Of a stretch of DNA of 64,000 bases, positions 48,552-58,624 are shown piece by piece. Position 1 is the first letter of the stretch. Each line of letters begins with the position of its first letter. The position numbers were made by a program, and so were the translations under genes. The DNA is taken from NCBI GenBank assembly GCA_016713525.1, contig JADJOZ010000003.1:434001-498000 (forward strand), read 5' to 3'. The DNA is from Bacteroidota bacterium (lineage in GTDB: Bacteria > Bacteroidota > Bacteroidia > AKYH767-A > OLB10). Below the pieces are notes generated by a model, which made no database searches, was not told where the DNA came from, and saw only the letters and a list, made by a program, of their open reading frames with translations.

Positions 48552-49253
48552 TTACTTTTTAGTTTCGCTTTTCCAGACTTCTGTAAATCTATTTTTTATT
48601 TCTTCCTGCAAATCGATATGATGTTGCTGCTGGTATAGTTGAACTGCCGACCAGGTTCCAATATAACCCAGATATTGTTCGAAGGTCCATTCATATTCTT
48701 GAATGAAATCAGGGTGATTTATTTTGGTGTATGGAAATGCTATGTTCGCATATTGTTCATCAACCATTTTTCGTTCTTTGTCCCAGTAGTTGCCTAAAAT
48801 TTCACTGTAGACATATTTAATGGCAAAATCAACTTCATTATCAACTGTTGGTAAGGAGTACCCGAATAATGCCAGCAGTCCTCCGGGCTTAAGCATGTTA
48901 TCGGCTGCATCAAAGAATTTTGAAAGGTCGAACCAGTGCGCTGCCTGACCGACAGTAATGAGATCAATGGAGGATAGATCGGTAATTAATTTTTCTGCAG
49001 GTGCTTTTTGGTAGTGGATATTTTTTTTGGCAATGGCGTGTTTCAATTGCTTGTCACTGATATCAGTTGCTATTACTGTATCAAATGAATCGGCTAATCG
49101 GGATGCCACCTGTCCATTGCCTGTTGCAACATCAAGCGCCGTATGCTTTGCAGGAACATTTGCCACTAAAAAATCAAATAACGATTCAGGGTAGGAGGGA
49201 CGGTATGTTGCATATGCAGTCGACTGAACTGAAAAACGATCTTTCAAGGCCAT
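48552..49253 (-). CDS. Class I SAM-dependent methyltransferase
   Basis: 233 residues. KDRFSVQSTAYATYRPSYP at the N-terminus is typical of a methyltransferase type 11 group. Motif I is TALDVATGNGQVASRLA, then VIATDISDKQLKHA, the second binding strand ITVGQAAHWFDLSKFFDAA, and MLKPGGLLALFGY. The AAHWFD motif occurs in trans-aconitate-like and related small-molecule methyltransferases, so a small-molecule substrate is likely but unspecified. It stands alone with repeat DNA downstream. Confidence 0.85.
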   Translation of the reverse strand: MALKDRFSVQSTAYATYRPSYPESLFDFLVANVPAKHTALDVATGNGQVASRLADSFDTVIATDISDKQLKHAIAKKNIHYQKAPAEKLITDLSSIDLITVGQAAHWFDLSKFFDAADNMLKPGGLLALFGYSLPTVDNEVDFAIKYVYSEILGNYWDKERKMVDEQYANIAFPYTKINHPDFIQEYEWTFEQYLGYIGTWSAVQLYQQQHHIDLQEEIKNRFTEVWKSETKK

Positions 49254-49359
49254 GAATGATTTTTTAAGATTTATAGGTTTGATGTAATATCGGCTTGAAT
49301 CAAATTATTTTGATTGTATAACGGTTTATTAAACTATCGGATTTAGGTATTACCGCAAA

Positions 49360-49530
49360 TTAAATTTTCCTCCTGACAAGTGAAATCAATAATACTAAAT
49401 CCAATATCAAAGTAATAATATTCACGACTCTTGCAAATGGAGGTGCACCTTCCGGCCATAGTTGTCCTAATAACACTATTCCATTCAGAATAATTAATGC
49501 AATTATAAATGGCTTTGGTATTTTAATCAT
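49360..49530 (-). CDS. Small membrane protein, 56 residues
   Basis: Reads MIKIPKPFIIALIILNGIVL, then LGQLWPEGAPPFARVVN and a second hydrophobic stretch (ITLILDLVLLISLV) ending RRKI. Two TM helices are linked by a short loop with WPEGAPPFAR. The clean start, stop and composition support a real gene of unknown function, close to the SRPBCC gene downstream of which it lies (13-bp gap). Confidence 0.65.
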   Translation of the reverse strand: MIKIPKPFIIALIILNGIVLLGQLWPEGAPPFARVVNIITLILDLVLLISLVRRKI

Positions 49531-49543
49531 ATGAAGTCAGCAA

Positions 49544-50002
49544 TTATTTTTCACAAATTTCTTTAAGTATTTCTAAAGCCTTTGGAAAAGTGGTATTAAA
49601 GTAATCAAGATATTCATCAATCACATCTACATGTACTGTTACAGTTGTAATTCCATTCTTTTCTTCGAAAGTATAATTTTCATATCCTCCGGTCCATTTT
49701 TCAACTTCAGGCCCTTTGGTAATTTCCTCATCTCCATTCAAAATTCCATAATGTCGGATGGAGACATGTTTTGCAGGAATATTTTCTGCAATCTCAGAAA
49801 CCATTCCGCCTCGTTTGCCATCTTCACCAAATCCCAGAAAATAAATTTTCGATCCTTTGTCCCATTTTCCTTCATAGGTGGAGGTGGGATTAAATGGTGC
49901 TGTCCATTCCTCATAAGTCTTGATAGAATCAAGCCCCAGCATGGTTTTGTAAACTTTTATATCTGAAGCATTTATACTTGTGGAGTAGGTTAATTTTTGC
50001 AT
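49544..50002 (-). CDS. SRPBCC domain protein (START-like)
   Basis: 152 residues. The pattern LTYSTSINASDIKVYKTML, then YEEWTAPFNPTSTYEGKWDKGSKIYFLG, VSEIAENIPAKHVSIRHYG, and TFEEKNGITTVTVHVDV with a C-terminal helix (TFPKALEILKEICE) is the AHSA1/SRPBCC fold. Such proteins bind hydrophobic ligands or act as small enzymes; none can be assigned. The small membrane protein gene follows immediately, suggesting co-transcription. Confidence 0.82.
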   Translation of the reverse strand: MQKLTYSTSINASDIKVYKTMLGLDSIKTYEEWTAPFNPTSTYEGKWDKGSKIYFLGFGEDGKRGGMVSEIAENIPAKHVSIRHYGILNGDEEITKGPEVEKWTGGYENYTFEEKNGITTVTVHVDVIDEYLDYFNTTFPKALEILKEICEK

Positions 50003-50175
50003 GATTAAGTTCTTTTAAATGGAATTATATAAGTGACTTTAAAAGCAAATTTAATTAAATTTTTATTTCTTAGGATATATATCTTAGAGAACTTTTCGAT
50101 TTCTATTTAAAACTGGCCCAGGCCACTTTAGATAATTAAGAATTAAGGTTTAAGGATTGAAAATAAGGCACTTTT

Positions 50176-50634
50176 ATTGAACGCAGAGTTAGGGAGACGC
50201 AGAGAATTTCGCTTACGCGAGAAGGTGAGAATTCCTTCAATGACCTAATGACTCTGCTCTGTTGCAAATGACAGAGCACTGCTGTCAATGACTTATCCGA
50301 TGGGAGAATTGCAAACGAATATGCATCGAAAATTTATCCTTATTGCATATGACCTATGACTTACATTTTTTTGAACGCAGAGTTTGGGAGACGCAGAGAA
50401 TTTCGCTTGCGCGAGAAGGTGAGAATTCCTTCAATGACCTAATGACTCTGCTCTGTTGCAAATGACAGAGCACTGCTGTCAATGACTTATCCGATGGGAG
50501 AATTGCAAACGAATATGCATCGAAAATTTATCCTTATTGCATATGACCTATGACTTACATTTTTTTGAACGCAGAGTTAGGGAGACGCAGAGAATATCGT
50601 TTGCGCATGGAGGTGAGAATTCCTTCAATGACCT
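50176..50634. repeat. 194-bp tandem repeat, about 2.3 copies
   Basis: Units start with GAACGCAGAGTT(A/T)GGGAGACG at 50179, 50373 and 50567, an exact 194-bp spacing. The first two copies are nearly identical; the third breaks off after TTCCTTCAATGACCT. A partial copy of the start of this unit is at 47713-47765. No open frame fits. A T-run precedes the second and third starts. Confidence 0.85.
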
Positions 50635-50816
50635 TAATTATTTGATAACACTGATTTAGCTGCTCTTTTGCTGTGCGCTGCTTCTTACTAAGATAGTTTT
50701 TAAAATTCCAACTTTAGCAGGCCAGTTTCCCTTTCTACCTCACCCCGGCCCTCTCCAGCATAAGCATCCTCCTTCGTGGGCTATTTCGGGCTGGAAAGGG
50801 AGATATTCCTATTAAG

Positions 50817-51408
<592 letters not shown>

Positions 51409-51425
51409 ACTAGCACATCAGCAAA

Positions 51426-52109
51426 TCAGCACATCAAAACGCCTACTCTAAACTTCCTCTCATCATAAGTAAGTACTTTGGAAGTAATTTTCTCAACATA
51501 TTGCCGGTTACTTTCCAGTTTGAATTTCGAATTCTGGATTAACTTTTCAAATTTATCCGGACTATATTTCGTGAATCCATAGGATGTGAATGGTAGTTTA
51601 TCCATCGATTCCTCTTCTGCATAGGTTATCAACAGTTTACCGCCGGGTTTTAATATTCGGTGCAATTCATTTAAATATGCTTCAGGAGATTCCCAAAAGT
51701 AGAGTGTATTAATGGTAAATATTTTATCGAATGTTTGCGATGCAAATGGAATGGTTTGGCCTTCATAATGCACAAAAGTTGTTTGACCTTCTAAGCCATT
51801 CTCAGCGCAATATTTTTTAGCTTCCAGATGCATGGTTTCTGAAATATCCAATCCGGTATAATTTATTCCGGGTGCCATTTTTATCAGTTTCTGTAAATGA
51901 TTCGCATTCCCATGGCCAATTTCGAGTATACTTTCTCCTGAGACCGGTTGAAGTGTTTCAAATGTATGGTCAATCATTGCTACATTAGCTTCATTCATGA
52001 TGTGTCCCATTTCAATACCCTTTTCTCCTGTAGGATTACGAAGCTGAGCAGCGATTTCCCGGATCTGTTCCACTGTCAATTCCTTATTGTTGTTTTCTGA
52101 ATTCCCCAT
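51426..52109 (-). CDS. Class I SAM-dependent methyltransferase
   Basis: 227 residues. Motif I is SILEIGHGNANHLQKL, followed by YTGLDISETMHLEAKKYC, the strand FDKIFTINTLYFWESPEAYLNELHRILKPGG (motifs III-V), and LLITYAEEESM. The N-terminal helical part has REIAAQLRNPTGEKGIEMGHIMNEANVAMI, a feature of a subfamily annotated as class I methyltransferase with unknown substrate. It is the last gene of a minus-strand run beginning with flotillin genes, but the gap to the hydrolase gene is 51 bp. Confidence 0.85.
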   Translation of the reverse strand: MGNSENNNKELTVEQIREIAAQLRNPTGEKGIEMGHIMNEANVAMIDHTFETLQPVSGESILEIGHGNANHLQKLIKMAPGINYTGLDISETMHLEAKKYCAENGLEGQTTFVHYEGQTIPFASQTFDKIFTINTLYFWESPEAYLNELHRILKPGGKLLITYAEEESMDKLPFTSYGFTKYSPDKFEKLIQNSKFKLESNRQYVEKITSKVLTYDERKFRVGVLMC

Positions 52110-52160
52110 TTGAATATTCTTGATATTTATTTTGTAAAATTAAACAGACTTCAGTTTCGA

Positions 52161-53103
52161 TCACTTCAACAATCCTTCCATCCAAAAAATCAATTCCTTT
52201 TCATCAACAATCGACCATGAGTGCGGGTGCCGTTGTCCATTGGAGCGATATCCTGTTTTAAACGATTGCATAAACTCCGCCCGCTTATTCCCCATTAATA
52301 CCAGTCGGTTTATTAGTTCTGCCGACATTTCATAATTCGATAAATGAACAGTCTGATTTCGGTTTATAATTCGCCAGGCGATGTCTACATCATGGTAAGT
52401 CCTGACTGCTATATCTTTAAGAAAAATTTCGTTTTGTGAATATGCTTTGTTCAAGCTGAAGGGAGTTAGCTTAGCATAGGTTTCGATATTCTCACGAGGA
52501 ATGCCAAAATCATTCTTTATAAATGCAATTGCCCGCACTGCTTCTTCAACAGCTATTTCGGAATATTTATTTCGTGCGGTCTCTTCCAGTTGTTCATAGA
52601 TGGTAAAAATATCTATTGGAGAATCTACTGTAAATATGCCTTTAGGCAGAATAGGGAATTTATCCGGAAACTCTTTGCAAAGTTCCGTATACCTCATGGC
52701 TATCATACCGCCGGCTGAGTATCCACCCAAAACAAAATCAGTTGGCTTCACACCATATCGGCTTATCACATCTGCTAAAATTTTAGTTATCTTTAGTTGT
52801 GTGATCGAATCGGCATATAGTTTATTACCGCCTGCACAAAATATGGTGAGTATATTTTTAGAATACGCCACCAGATGCAGTTTTGTTTCCGGAACAGTAT
52901 GCTCCGGAGTCTGTCCGAAACCAGCCAGCAATACCAATACTCCTTGTATCGAATCCCTTTTTTTCAGGCTCTGCTACCAGATAATATCCGCTGTGATTGT
53001 CTGAATTATCAAGTACGATTTTCGAAATAGTTTGGGCAATACTGCAATATTCAGCCTATTAAGACAATAAGATGAAGAAATAGCAAATTGGGTTGGCTTT
53101 CAT
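52161..53103 (-). CDS. Alpha/beta hydrolase with a signal peptide, frame interrupted
   Basis: The clear part is 258 residues (52161 to ~52937): VLLAGFGQTPEHTVPE (oxyanion strand), nucleophile elbow GGYSAGGMIAM near residue 72, IFTVDSPIDIFTIYE (acid), and HPHSW near the end as the His. Upstream, in other frames, the sequence continues with SKIVLDNSDNHSGYYLVAEPE and a likely signal peptide MKANPICYFFILL starting at 53103. One break is in the A7 run near 52965 and one or more lie near 53055. With them repaired the protein has about 310 residues and is probably secreted. Substrate unknown. Confidence 0.65.
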
Positions 53104-53110
53104 TTGCTGC

Positions 53111-53527
53111 TTAATTTGCAATTTTAATTTCAATTAATCTTTGAATGTCCCGAATGTTCTCGTTATCTCTGACATCGATCCTTATGCCTCGTCCTTCAGC
53201 ATAGGGTTTTGCTTCCAGCAACTCTTTAATAATTTGTTCAGAAATATCACTTTGCTGTATCTGCAATACCGCTTTGTTTCCAAAGACTAATGCCACCTTG
53301 AAATAATTTTCCCTGGGAAGTAAATAAACAAGTACTCTTTTAGCATCGCTTATCCGGTAGCTCCAGCCGAATTTTTCACCTGAAAAATGCCATGCAGCAA
53401 TTGCTTTCGGTGCATTTGCGCGGGTAAACGTTTCAATTTTAATCCAGGCATCATAGGTTTTACCCAATGCTTTTTTCAGATCAGCCGTTGCTGGAGTTTT
53501 GGTTTTATCTGTAAATACACTTTTCAT
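53111..53527 (-). CDS. DUF3788 family protein
   Basis: 138 residues. The family core is WHFSGEKFGWSYRISDAKRVLVYLLPRENYFKVALVFGNKA, then an acidic-basic helix and IRIDVRDNENIRDIQRLIEIK. DUF3788 proteins are small cytoplasmic proteins of unknown function with a YdhG-like fold. No signal peptide. It is upstream of, and close to, the hydrolase gene on the same strand. Confidence 0.85.
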   Translation of the reverse strand: MKSVFTDKTKTPATADLKKALGKTYDAWIKIETFTRANAPKAIAAWHFSGEKFGWSYRISDAKRVLVYLLPRENYFKVALVFGNKAVLQIQQSDISEQIIKELLEAKPYAEGRGIRIDVRDNENIRDIQRLIEIKIAN

Positions 53528-53657
53528 GAGGGTAGGGTAAATGGTATCTCTAAATCTAATTGTGCAGTACTTGCAAATTAACTTTAGTAATTTCTAAATT
53601 TAACATTTACCTGATAAAATTTGGCGGTTCAATCAACCAGACTAACTATTTGAGATC

Positions 53658-55199
53658 TTAATCCTTTTTAGAATCATCCTTTTTAGAATCATCTTTTTTA
53701 GGCTCCTCTTTCTTAACCGGCTCCTGATTATCAGGTCCTTTTAAGTAGGAAGGTAGATTCAATCCGGCCATGTTGAATAAATCGTTTAATGGGGGAACCG
53801 TCTTCATCATACCTGAAACAAAATTTGCAGTTGATGAATTCCCGTTTTCATTTTGTCCGTTGCCGGAGTCCCATACTGTGATCTTATCAATTTTAATATT
53901 CTTCACAGCTTCTACCTGTGTGCGTACGAGTTCAGGTAACTTCTCAATTAAAAGTAACTGGAATGCTTTATTAGGATCACCACCCGCTGCAGCTACTACT
54001 TCCTTGTAACCTTCAGCTTGCTTGGTAAGAATTTCATACAAACCTTTCGCTTCAGCTTCCATTTTTGCATAGATCGCATCTGCTTCTCCTTTGGCATTTT
54101 CACGAATGGTCTCTGCAGCTGCCTGTGCTTCAATGATAGCTCTTTGCTTGGCTATTTCAGCAGGTACTACAATATTTGCTATCTGCGTAGATCGTTCTCT
54201 TTCGGAACGCGCTAATTCTGCACGCTGTTCAGCAACATAAGATTCTTCCAATGCTTTCGCCTGTTGCACTTTTTCAGCTGCAATAGCAATTCGCAACGAT
54301 TCCGCTTCTTTTTCTCTTCGAAGTGCTTCAGAATTGGCAATGGCAATTTTTGCTTCGTTTTCACCCTGGATCGCTATTGCATTGGCTTCAGATGTCTTTA
54401 CACGCGTATCTCGTTGTGCTTCTGCTTTACCAATGGTTTCATCTTTTACAGCTGTAGCGATACTGATTTCTTTATCTTTTTGTGTGATAGCAATTTTTAC
54501 ATCACGATCTCTGTGTGTTTCGGCTATCTGGGTGTCTTTTTCTCTGTCAGCTAATGCCTTTCCGGTTTCCCCGATTTTCTCCTGCTCCGCAACACTTATT
54601 TTTGCTTCGTTAATGGCCTTTGCAGCAGCTTCTTTTCCTAATGCCTCAATATAACCCGATTCATCTTTGATATCGGTAACGTTTACGTTGATTAATTTCA
54701 ATCCAATTTTCTTCAACTCGCTGTCGACATTCTTGGAAATATTATCCAGGAATTTATCGCGGTCAGAGTTGATTTCTTCAATGGTCATGGTTGCAATCAC
54801 CAAACGAAGCTGACCAAATAAAATATCCTTGGCCAGTTCCTGAATCTGCTCCGACGATAAACCAAGTAGTCTCTCGGCAGCAGTATTCATGCTATCAGTT
54901 TCAGTCGATATCGCAATGGTAAAGCGACAAGGAACATCCACACGGATATTCTGACGGCTTAAGGCATTGGTAAGATTGGCTTCAATCGACAATGGTTTTA
55001 AATCTAAAAAAGCAAAATCTTGAATAACGGGCCAGATGAAGGCACCGCCACCATGCACACATTTTGCTGATGTGCCTCCCGTACGTCCGTAAATGACTAA
55101 TATTTTATCGGATGGACAACGTTTGTACCTGGAAATTAATGCTGAAATTGAAACGAATAAAACAATAGCAGCAACTATGATAAGAATTATCGGGGTCAT
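53658..55199 (-). CDS. Flotillin family protein
   Basis: 513 residues. N-terminal membrane hairpin (IILIIVAAIVLFVSISALISRY), SPFH domain (residues ~28-190, with VHGGGAFIWPVIQDFAFLDLKPL), and a long Ala/Glu/Lys coiled-coil (residues ~195-420, e.g. AKAINEAKISVAEQEKIGETGKALADREKD) as in flotillins that organise membrane microdomains. The C-terminus has a GQNENGNSS linker, a hydrophobic patch (DLFNMAGLNLPSYL) and a Lys/Asp repeat (PKKDDSKKDDSKKD). It is paired with the NfeD-like gene 10 bp upstream, the standard arrangement for flotillin/NfeD systems. Confidence 0.93.
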   Translation of the reverse strand: MTPIILIIVAAIVLFVSISALISRYKRCPSDKILVIYGRTGGTSAKCVHGGGAFIWPVIQDFAFLDLKPLSIEANLTNALSRQNIRVDVPCRFTIAISTETDSMNTAAERLLGLSSEQIQELAKDILFGQLRLVIATMTIEEINSDRDKFLDNISKNVDSELKKIGLKLINVNVTDIKDESGYIEALGKEAAAKAINEAKISVAEQEKIGETGKALADREKDTQIAETHRDRDVKIAITQKDKEISIATAVKDETIGKAEAQRDTRVKTSEANAIAIQGENEAKIAIANSEALRREKEAESLRIAIAAEKVQQAKALEESYVAEQRAELARSERERSTQIANIVVPAEIAKQRAIIEAQAAAETIRENAKGEADAIYAKMEAEAKGLYEILTKQAEGYKEVVAAAGGDPNKAFQLLLIEKLPELVRTQVEAVKNIKIDKITVWDSGNGQNENGNSSTANFVSGMMKTVPPLNDLFNMAGLNLPSYLKGPDNQEPVKKEEPKKDDSKKDDSKKD

Positions 55200-55209
55200 A
55201 AAAATTTTG

Positions 55210-55770
55210 TTAAATGGTTTCTACTATTAAAATATCATTATTTTCTATCTTGACTACCTTCACCAAAGTTCCGGATGGAATAGTTCCATGTTCAGTCATA
55301 GCATCAAGTTCATGAAACGATCCTTTGATGCTGATCATAATTTTGCCTTTACCTTTTTTATGTTCCGGAATTGTGAGATATACTTCAGCACTTTTGTTTA
55401 GTGCATTGGAAATCTGAAACGAATTGTTCTCTGCCAGTTTTTGTACTTGTCTGATTATGATGAAAAATAAATAGACAAACAAAACACCTACGGCCAGCGA
55501 TAAAATAATGAGCAGCGCTTTATTGCTGATGGTTGCATAAAATGATATTCCGGTCCAGCTAAAACCTAATAAAAAATTAATCAGGTTTCTAAGCGAGAAT
55601 AACTGAAAGGAGGAATCACCATGGCCAACATCAATATCCGCCTCCAGAGCATCCGACGCATCGGTGCCTGTAAAGGTCATAATCATTTGAATGATGAATA
55701 TGATACTTGCCGGAATTGCTACAAACCAGAACGTTTTAAGCAATACATCTAAACCTTCGAATATTTCCAT
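55210..55770 (-). CDS. NfeD-like membrane protein (flotillin partner)
   Basis: 186 residues starting MEIFEGLDVLLKTFWF. Three TM segments (about 12-33, 62-84, 87-110) precede a cytoplasmic OB-fold-like domain (AEVYLTIPEHKKGKGKIMISIKGSFHELDAMTE...GTLVKVVKIENNDILIVE), the NfeD C-terminal fold. It lies just upstream of the flotillin gene on the same strand. NfeD partners are thought to control flotillin assembly or localisation. An upstream in-frame ATG (three residues earlier, 55779) is also possible. Confidence 0.85.
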   Translation of the reverse strand: MEIFEGLDVLLKTFWFVAIPASIIFIIQMIMTFTGTDASDALEADIDVGHGDSSFQLFSLRNLINFLLGFSWTGISFYATISNKALLIILSLAVGVLFVYLFFIIIRQVQKLAENNSFQISNALNKSAEVYLTIPEHKKGKGKIMISIKGSFHELDAMTEHGTIPSGTLVKVVKIENNDILIVETI

Positions 55771-56092
55771 AGCTGTCAAATTTACAAGGAATTCTTAAAT
55801 TTCCACAACCAATTATTCTTGCGACCAATTTTCATGGTATTTTGTTGTCCAAACTGTCGATTTCAATGCATATAAGCTTACATTGTCTTATTCCTTAAAA
55901 CATGCTAGCAAGCTGTTGATTATTTTGGAATTGAATTTTTATGATCGGGAGTATTTTATCAAATTAATTGAAGATCAATTAAATATGATTGTTGCGACAT
56001 TCAATTTTAAGGGAATTTTATATGGAATTATTAAAAATCACATATTATTTATACTTTTAACATGAATCACTAGCATTTTAATTCAGCTCCAT
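55771..56092. other. Divergent intergenic region
   Basis: A+T-rich, 322 bp between the NfeD-like gene and a T9SS gene on the other strand. A 60-residue frame at 55883-56065 has no support. No strong promoter box or repeat is seen. Confidence 0.45.
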
Positions 56093-58435
56093 ATGAAAAG
56101 ATTTTTTACTTCCGCAGTATTAGTTTTTATTTTGACTTTTCCAGCAACTGCCCAATACGTAGTTATACCAGATACGATTTTCAGAAACTATCTTCAACAA
56201 AATTTTCCAGCCTGTTTTAATACATCAGGATTGATGGATGTTAATTGTGTAGATCTTTGGTGGGTAAACGATATGATCATACCAAATATGGGCATAACGG
56301 ATCTTACTGGAATTGAACATATCAGCGGGAGTACACTCGATTGTTCCGGTAATTTATTGACCTGGGTTCCTCCAATTCTTAATTTTTCGGAAATTAATAT
56401 TTCAAACAATCAGCTGCAACAACTTACCATTTGGGGAGGCCGAATAAATTGCTCTAACAATCTACTTACTTCTTTAACTATAAATCCAAGTAATGTCAGT
56501 TCTCTTAATTGCAGTAATAATTTATTAACCTCACTACCTCCTTATGTATTTAACTGGGTAGGGGCATGGACATACTTTAACTGCTCAAATAATCAACTTA
56601 CATCACTTCCTCCGGGTTACGAGGATGCATTTACAATTAATATCGATGGGAACCAATTCACGCAATTGGATGTCTCCGGAGGTGCCAATTTGAAAAACCT
56701 GTATTGCAGGAACAATCTAATTACAAACATTACTTTGCCCACAGGAATTTTAATCGATCGGGTGGATTGTTCCAATAATTTTATTGCATCCATACAACCG
56801 GGATTAAAGATATCTGAATTACTGTGTTCAAATAACGCCCTGACGTCGATTCCTTATATAGTTAATATTCAAAAAATTAAGTGTAATCAGAATAATATTT
56901 CATCCATTGCCCAATCACCTGCCAATTATCTGGATGTTTCTGACAACCCTATTGATTGCCTCCCTACACTGTATAATTACCTGCAATATTTGAATACCTC
57001 CAATACCAATATTACATGTATGCCCAATCAACCATTTTATATTTCACAGACATTACCACTATGTCAACCTGTAGGATCGGGATCATGTGAAACATTCCCG
57101 ACTATTTCAGGATCAATTTTTCTGGATACAGACGGAGATAATCAATGGGATTCAACTGAAGTGCCACTCCCGCATTGGGTTGTGCAAACCCAGCCTTTTA
57201 ATTGGTATGGAGTGTCAGCAGCCAATGGCAATTACTTCATTCATGCCGATACGGGAGTGAATGTAATTACAAATGTTCTTCAGCCATTATCACCATATTA
57301 TACCATCACTCCCGCCTCTTATTCATTCAATTTTAACTCCATGAATGTAAGAGATACTGCTAATAATTATGCAGTGCATGAAATACCCGGTGTAAATGAT
57401 CTTCGCATTGCCTTATTTACCGAGCCTTTTGTGCCTGGTAATACTTCAGCTATTAATTTGAATTTCTCAAACATTGGAACAACAACACAAAATGCTACTG
57501 TAAATTTGGTTTATCCTACCAGCCTTGATATTGTTTCTGTGAATCCTGTACCTACAACTCAAACTCCTGGAAATATTAGCTGGACTTTTCCAAATTGCAA
57601 TCCGTTTTATTTAGGTCAGGCAACTGTATTTGCAAAAGTTGATACGTTGGCTCTTGCTGGTACACCATTGGCATTTTCAGCAAATATATCGCCGGTTACA
57701 GCAGATTCCGTTCCGGGTGATAACTCGGTTTCTTTTACAGATTCAATAGTTTCATCATTTGACCCCAATGATAAACATGTAGATAAAATAACTATTTCGC
57801 CTCTGCAGGTTCAGCAATCAGAGTGGCTTTATTACAAAATACGTTTTCAGAATACTGGAACTTATTTTGCTGCTAATGTTAGCATAGTTGACTCTCTAAG
57901 CAGCTTCCTCGATCCTGCAACCATACAGGTTACCGGATATAGTCACAATTATGAAATGTTGCTGACCCAACATGGTATATTAAGATTCGATTTCAGAGAT
58001 ATCATGTTGCCATGGGAAGCATATAATGAACCAGAAAGTCATGGATTCATCAGTTTTAGAATTAAAGTCCGGAATAATTTACTGGTTAATGATCAGATTC
58101 ATAATAATGCTTACATTTATTTTGACTTTAATACACCCATTCTGACCAATGCGGCTATTACTACTGTTGATCTTACCAGTGGTGAATCAGAGCCTGTCAG
58201 TAAGTTTGGTTTCATTGTTTTCCCCAATCCCGCTAATGAACAAATAAATATAGTTTCATCATCTGATCAAATTCAATTTATTGAAGTAGTTGATATGACA
58301 GGTAGAATTATTAAATCTGTCAATGGATTCAGTTCAAATAAGATAAGTGTAAATGTTAAAGGCCTTGATTCAGGTATTTATCTGGTAAAGGTGAATCGTA
58401 ACGATTCCTATAGTTTAAGGTTTGTGAAATTTTGA
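56093..58435 (+). CDS. T9SS type A surface protein with leucine-rich-like repeats and DUF7619
   Basis: 780 residues. Signal peptide MKRFFTSAVLVFILTFPATAQ. Residues ~25-320 form leucine-rich-type repeats of about 20 residues around LNCSNNLLTSLPP (LTSL, CSNN), as in Bacteroidota leucine-rich surface proteins. Next is a SdrD-like B fold (SGSIFLDTDGDNQWDSTE, residues ~350-410), then a CARDB/DUF7619 region with FDPNDKHVDKITISPLQ, YKIRFQNTGTYFAANVSIVDSLS and NAYIYFDFNTPI. The Por tail is VFPNPANEQINIVSSS...DSGIYLVKVNR. Likely surface-exposed; LRR repeats suggest protein binding or adhesion, which is inferred. Confidence 0.88.
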   Translation: MKRFFTSAVLVFILTFPATAQYVVIPDTIFRNYLQQNFPACFNTSGLMDVNCVDLWWVNDMIIPNMGITDLTGIEHISGSTLDCSGNLLTWVPPILNFSEINISNNQLQQLTIWGGRINCSNNLLTSLTINPSNVSSLNCSNNLLTSLPPYVFNWVGAWTYFNCSNNQLTSLPPGYEDAFTINIDGNQFTQLDVSGGANLKNLYCRNNLITNITLPTGILIDRVDCSNNFIASIQPGLKISELLCSNNALTSIPYIVNIQKIKCNQNNISSIAQSPANYLDVSDNPIDCLPTLYNYLQYLNTSNTNITCMPNQPFYISQTLPLCQPVGSGSCETFPTISGSIFLDTDGDNQWDSTEVPLPHWVVQTQPFNWYGVSAANGNYFIHADTGVNVITNVLQPLSPYYTITPASYSFNFNSMNVRDTANNYAVHEIPGVNDLRIALFTEPFVPGNTSAINLNFSNIGTTTQNATVNLVYPTSLDIVSVNPVPTTQTPGNISWTFPNCNPFYLGQATVFAKVDTLALAGTPLAFSANISPVTADSVPGDNSVSFTDSIVSSFDPNDKHVDKITISPLQVQQSEWLYYKIRFQNTGTYFAANVSIVDSLSSFLDPATIQVTGYSHNYEMLLTQHGILRFDFRDIMLPWEAYNEPESHGFISFRIKVRNNLLVNDQIHNNAYIYFDFNTPILTNAAITTVDLTSGESEPVSKFGFIVFPNPANEQINIVSSSDQIQFIEVVDMTGRIIKSVNGFSSNKISVNVKGLDSGIYLVKVNRNDSYSLRFVKF

Positions 58436-58589
58436 CAAACAAATTGTATTAATTATTCTAACCTGGTAAAATTAGATATTCATAACACTAAAAATCGCAA
58501 TTTTTGCAGCAATTATGCATTTAAGACAACAATTTGATCTTTAATAATGAATTATTTACCATAAAATTAAAGTACAATCATAATTTTTA

Positions 58590-58597
58590 TATTTTTG
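58590..58597 (+). promoter_or_regulatory. -7 promoter box of the GHGMGGEI-type gene
   Basis: TATTTTTG (TAnnTTTG) 27 bp before the ATG of the next gene. Confidence 0.5.
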
Positions 58598-58624
58598 ACA
58601 GTCTAAACTAAAACGCATTTCGAT

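Noticed and set aside
55883..56065. 60-residue plus-strand frame before the LRR gene
   Set aside because: Composition is that of translated A+T-rich DNA and it has no promoter or family pattern.
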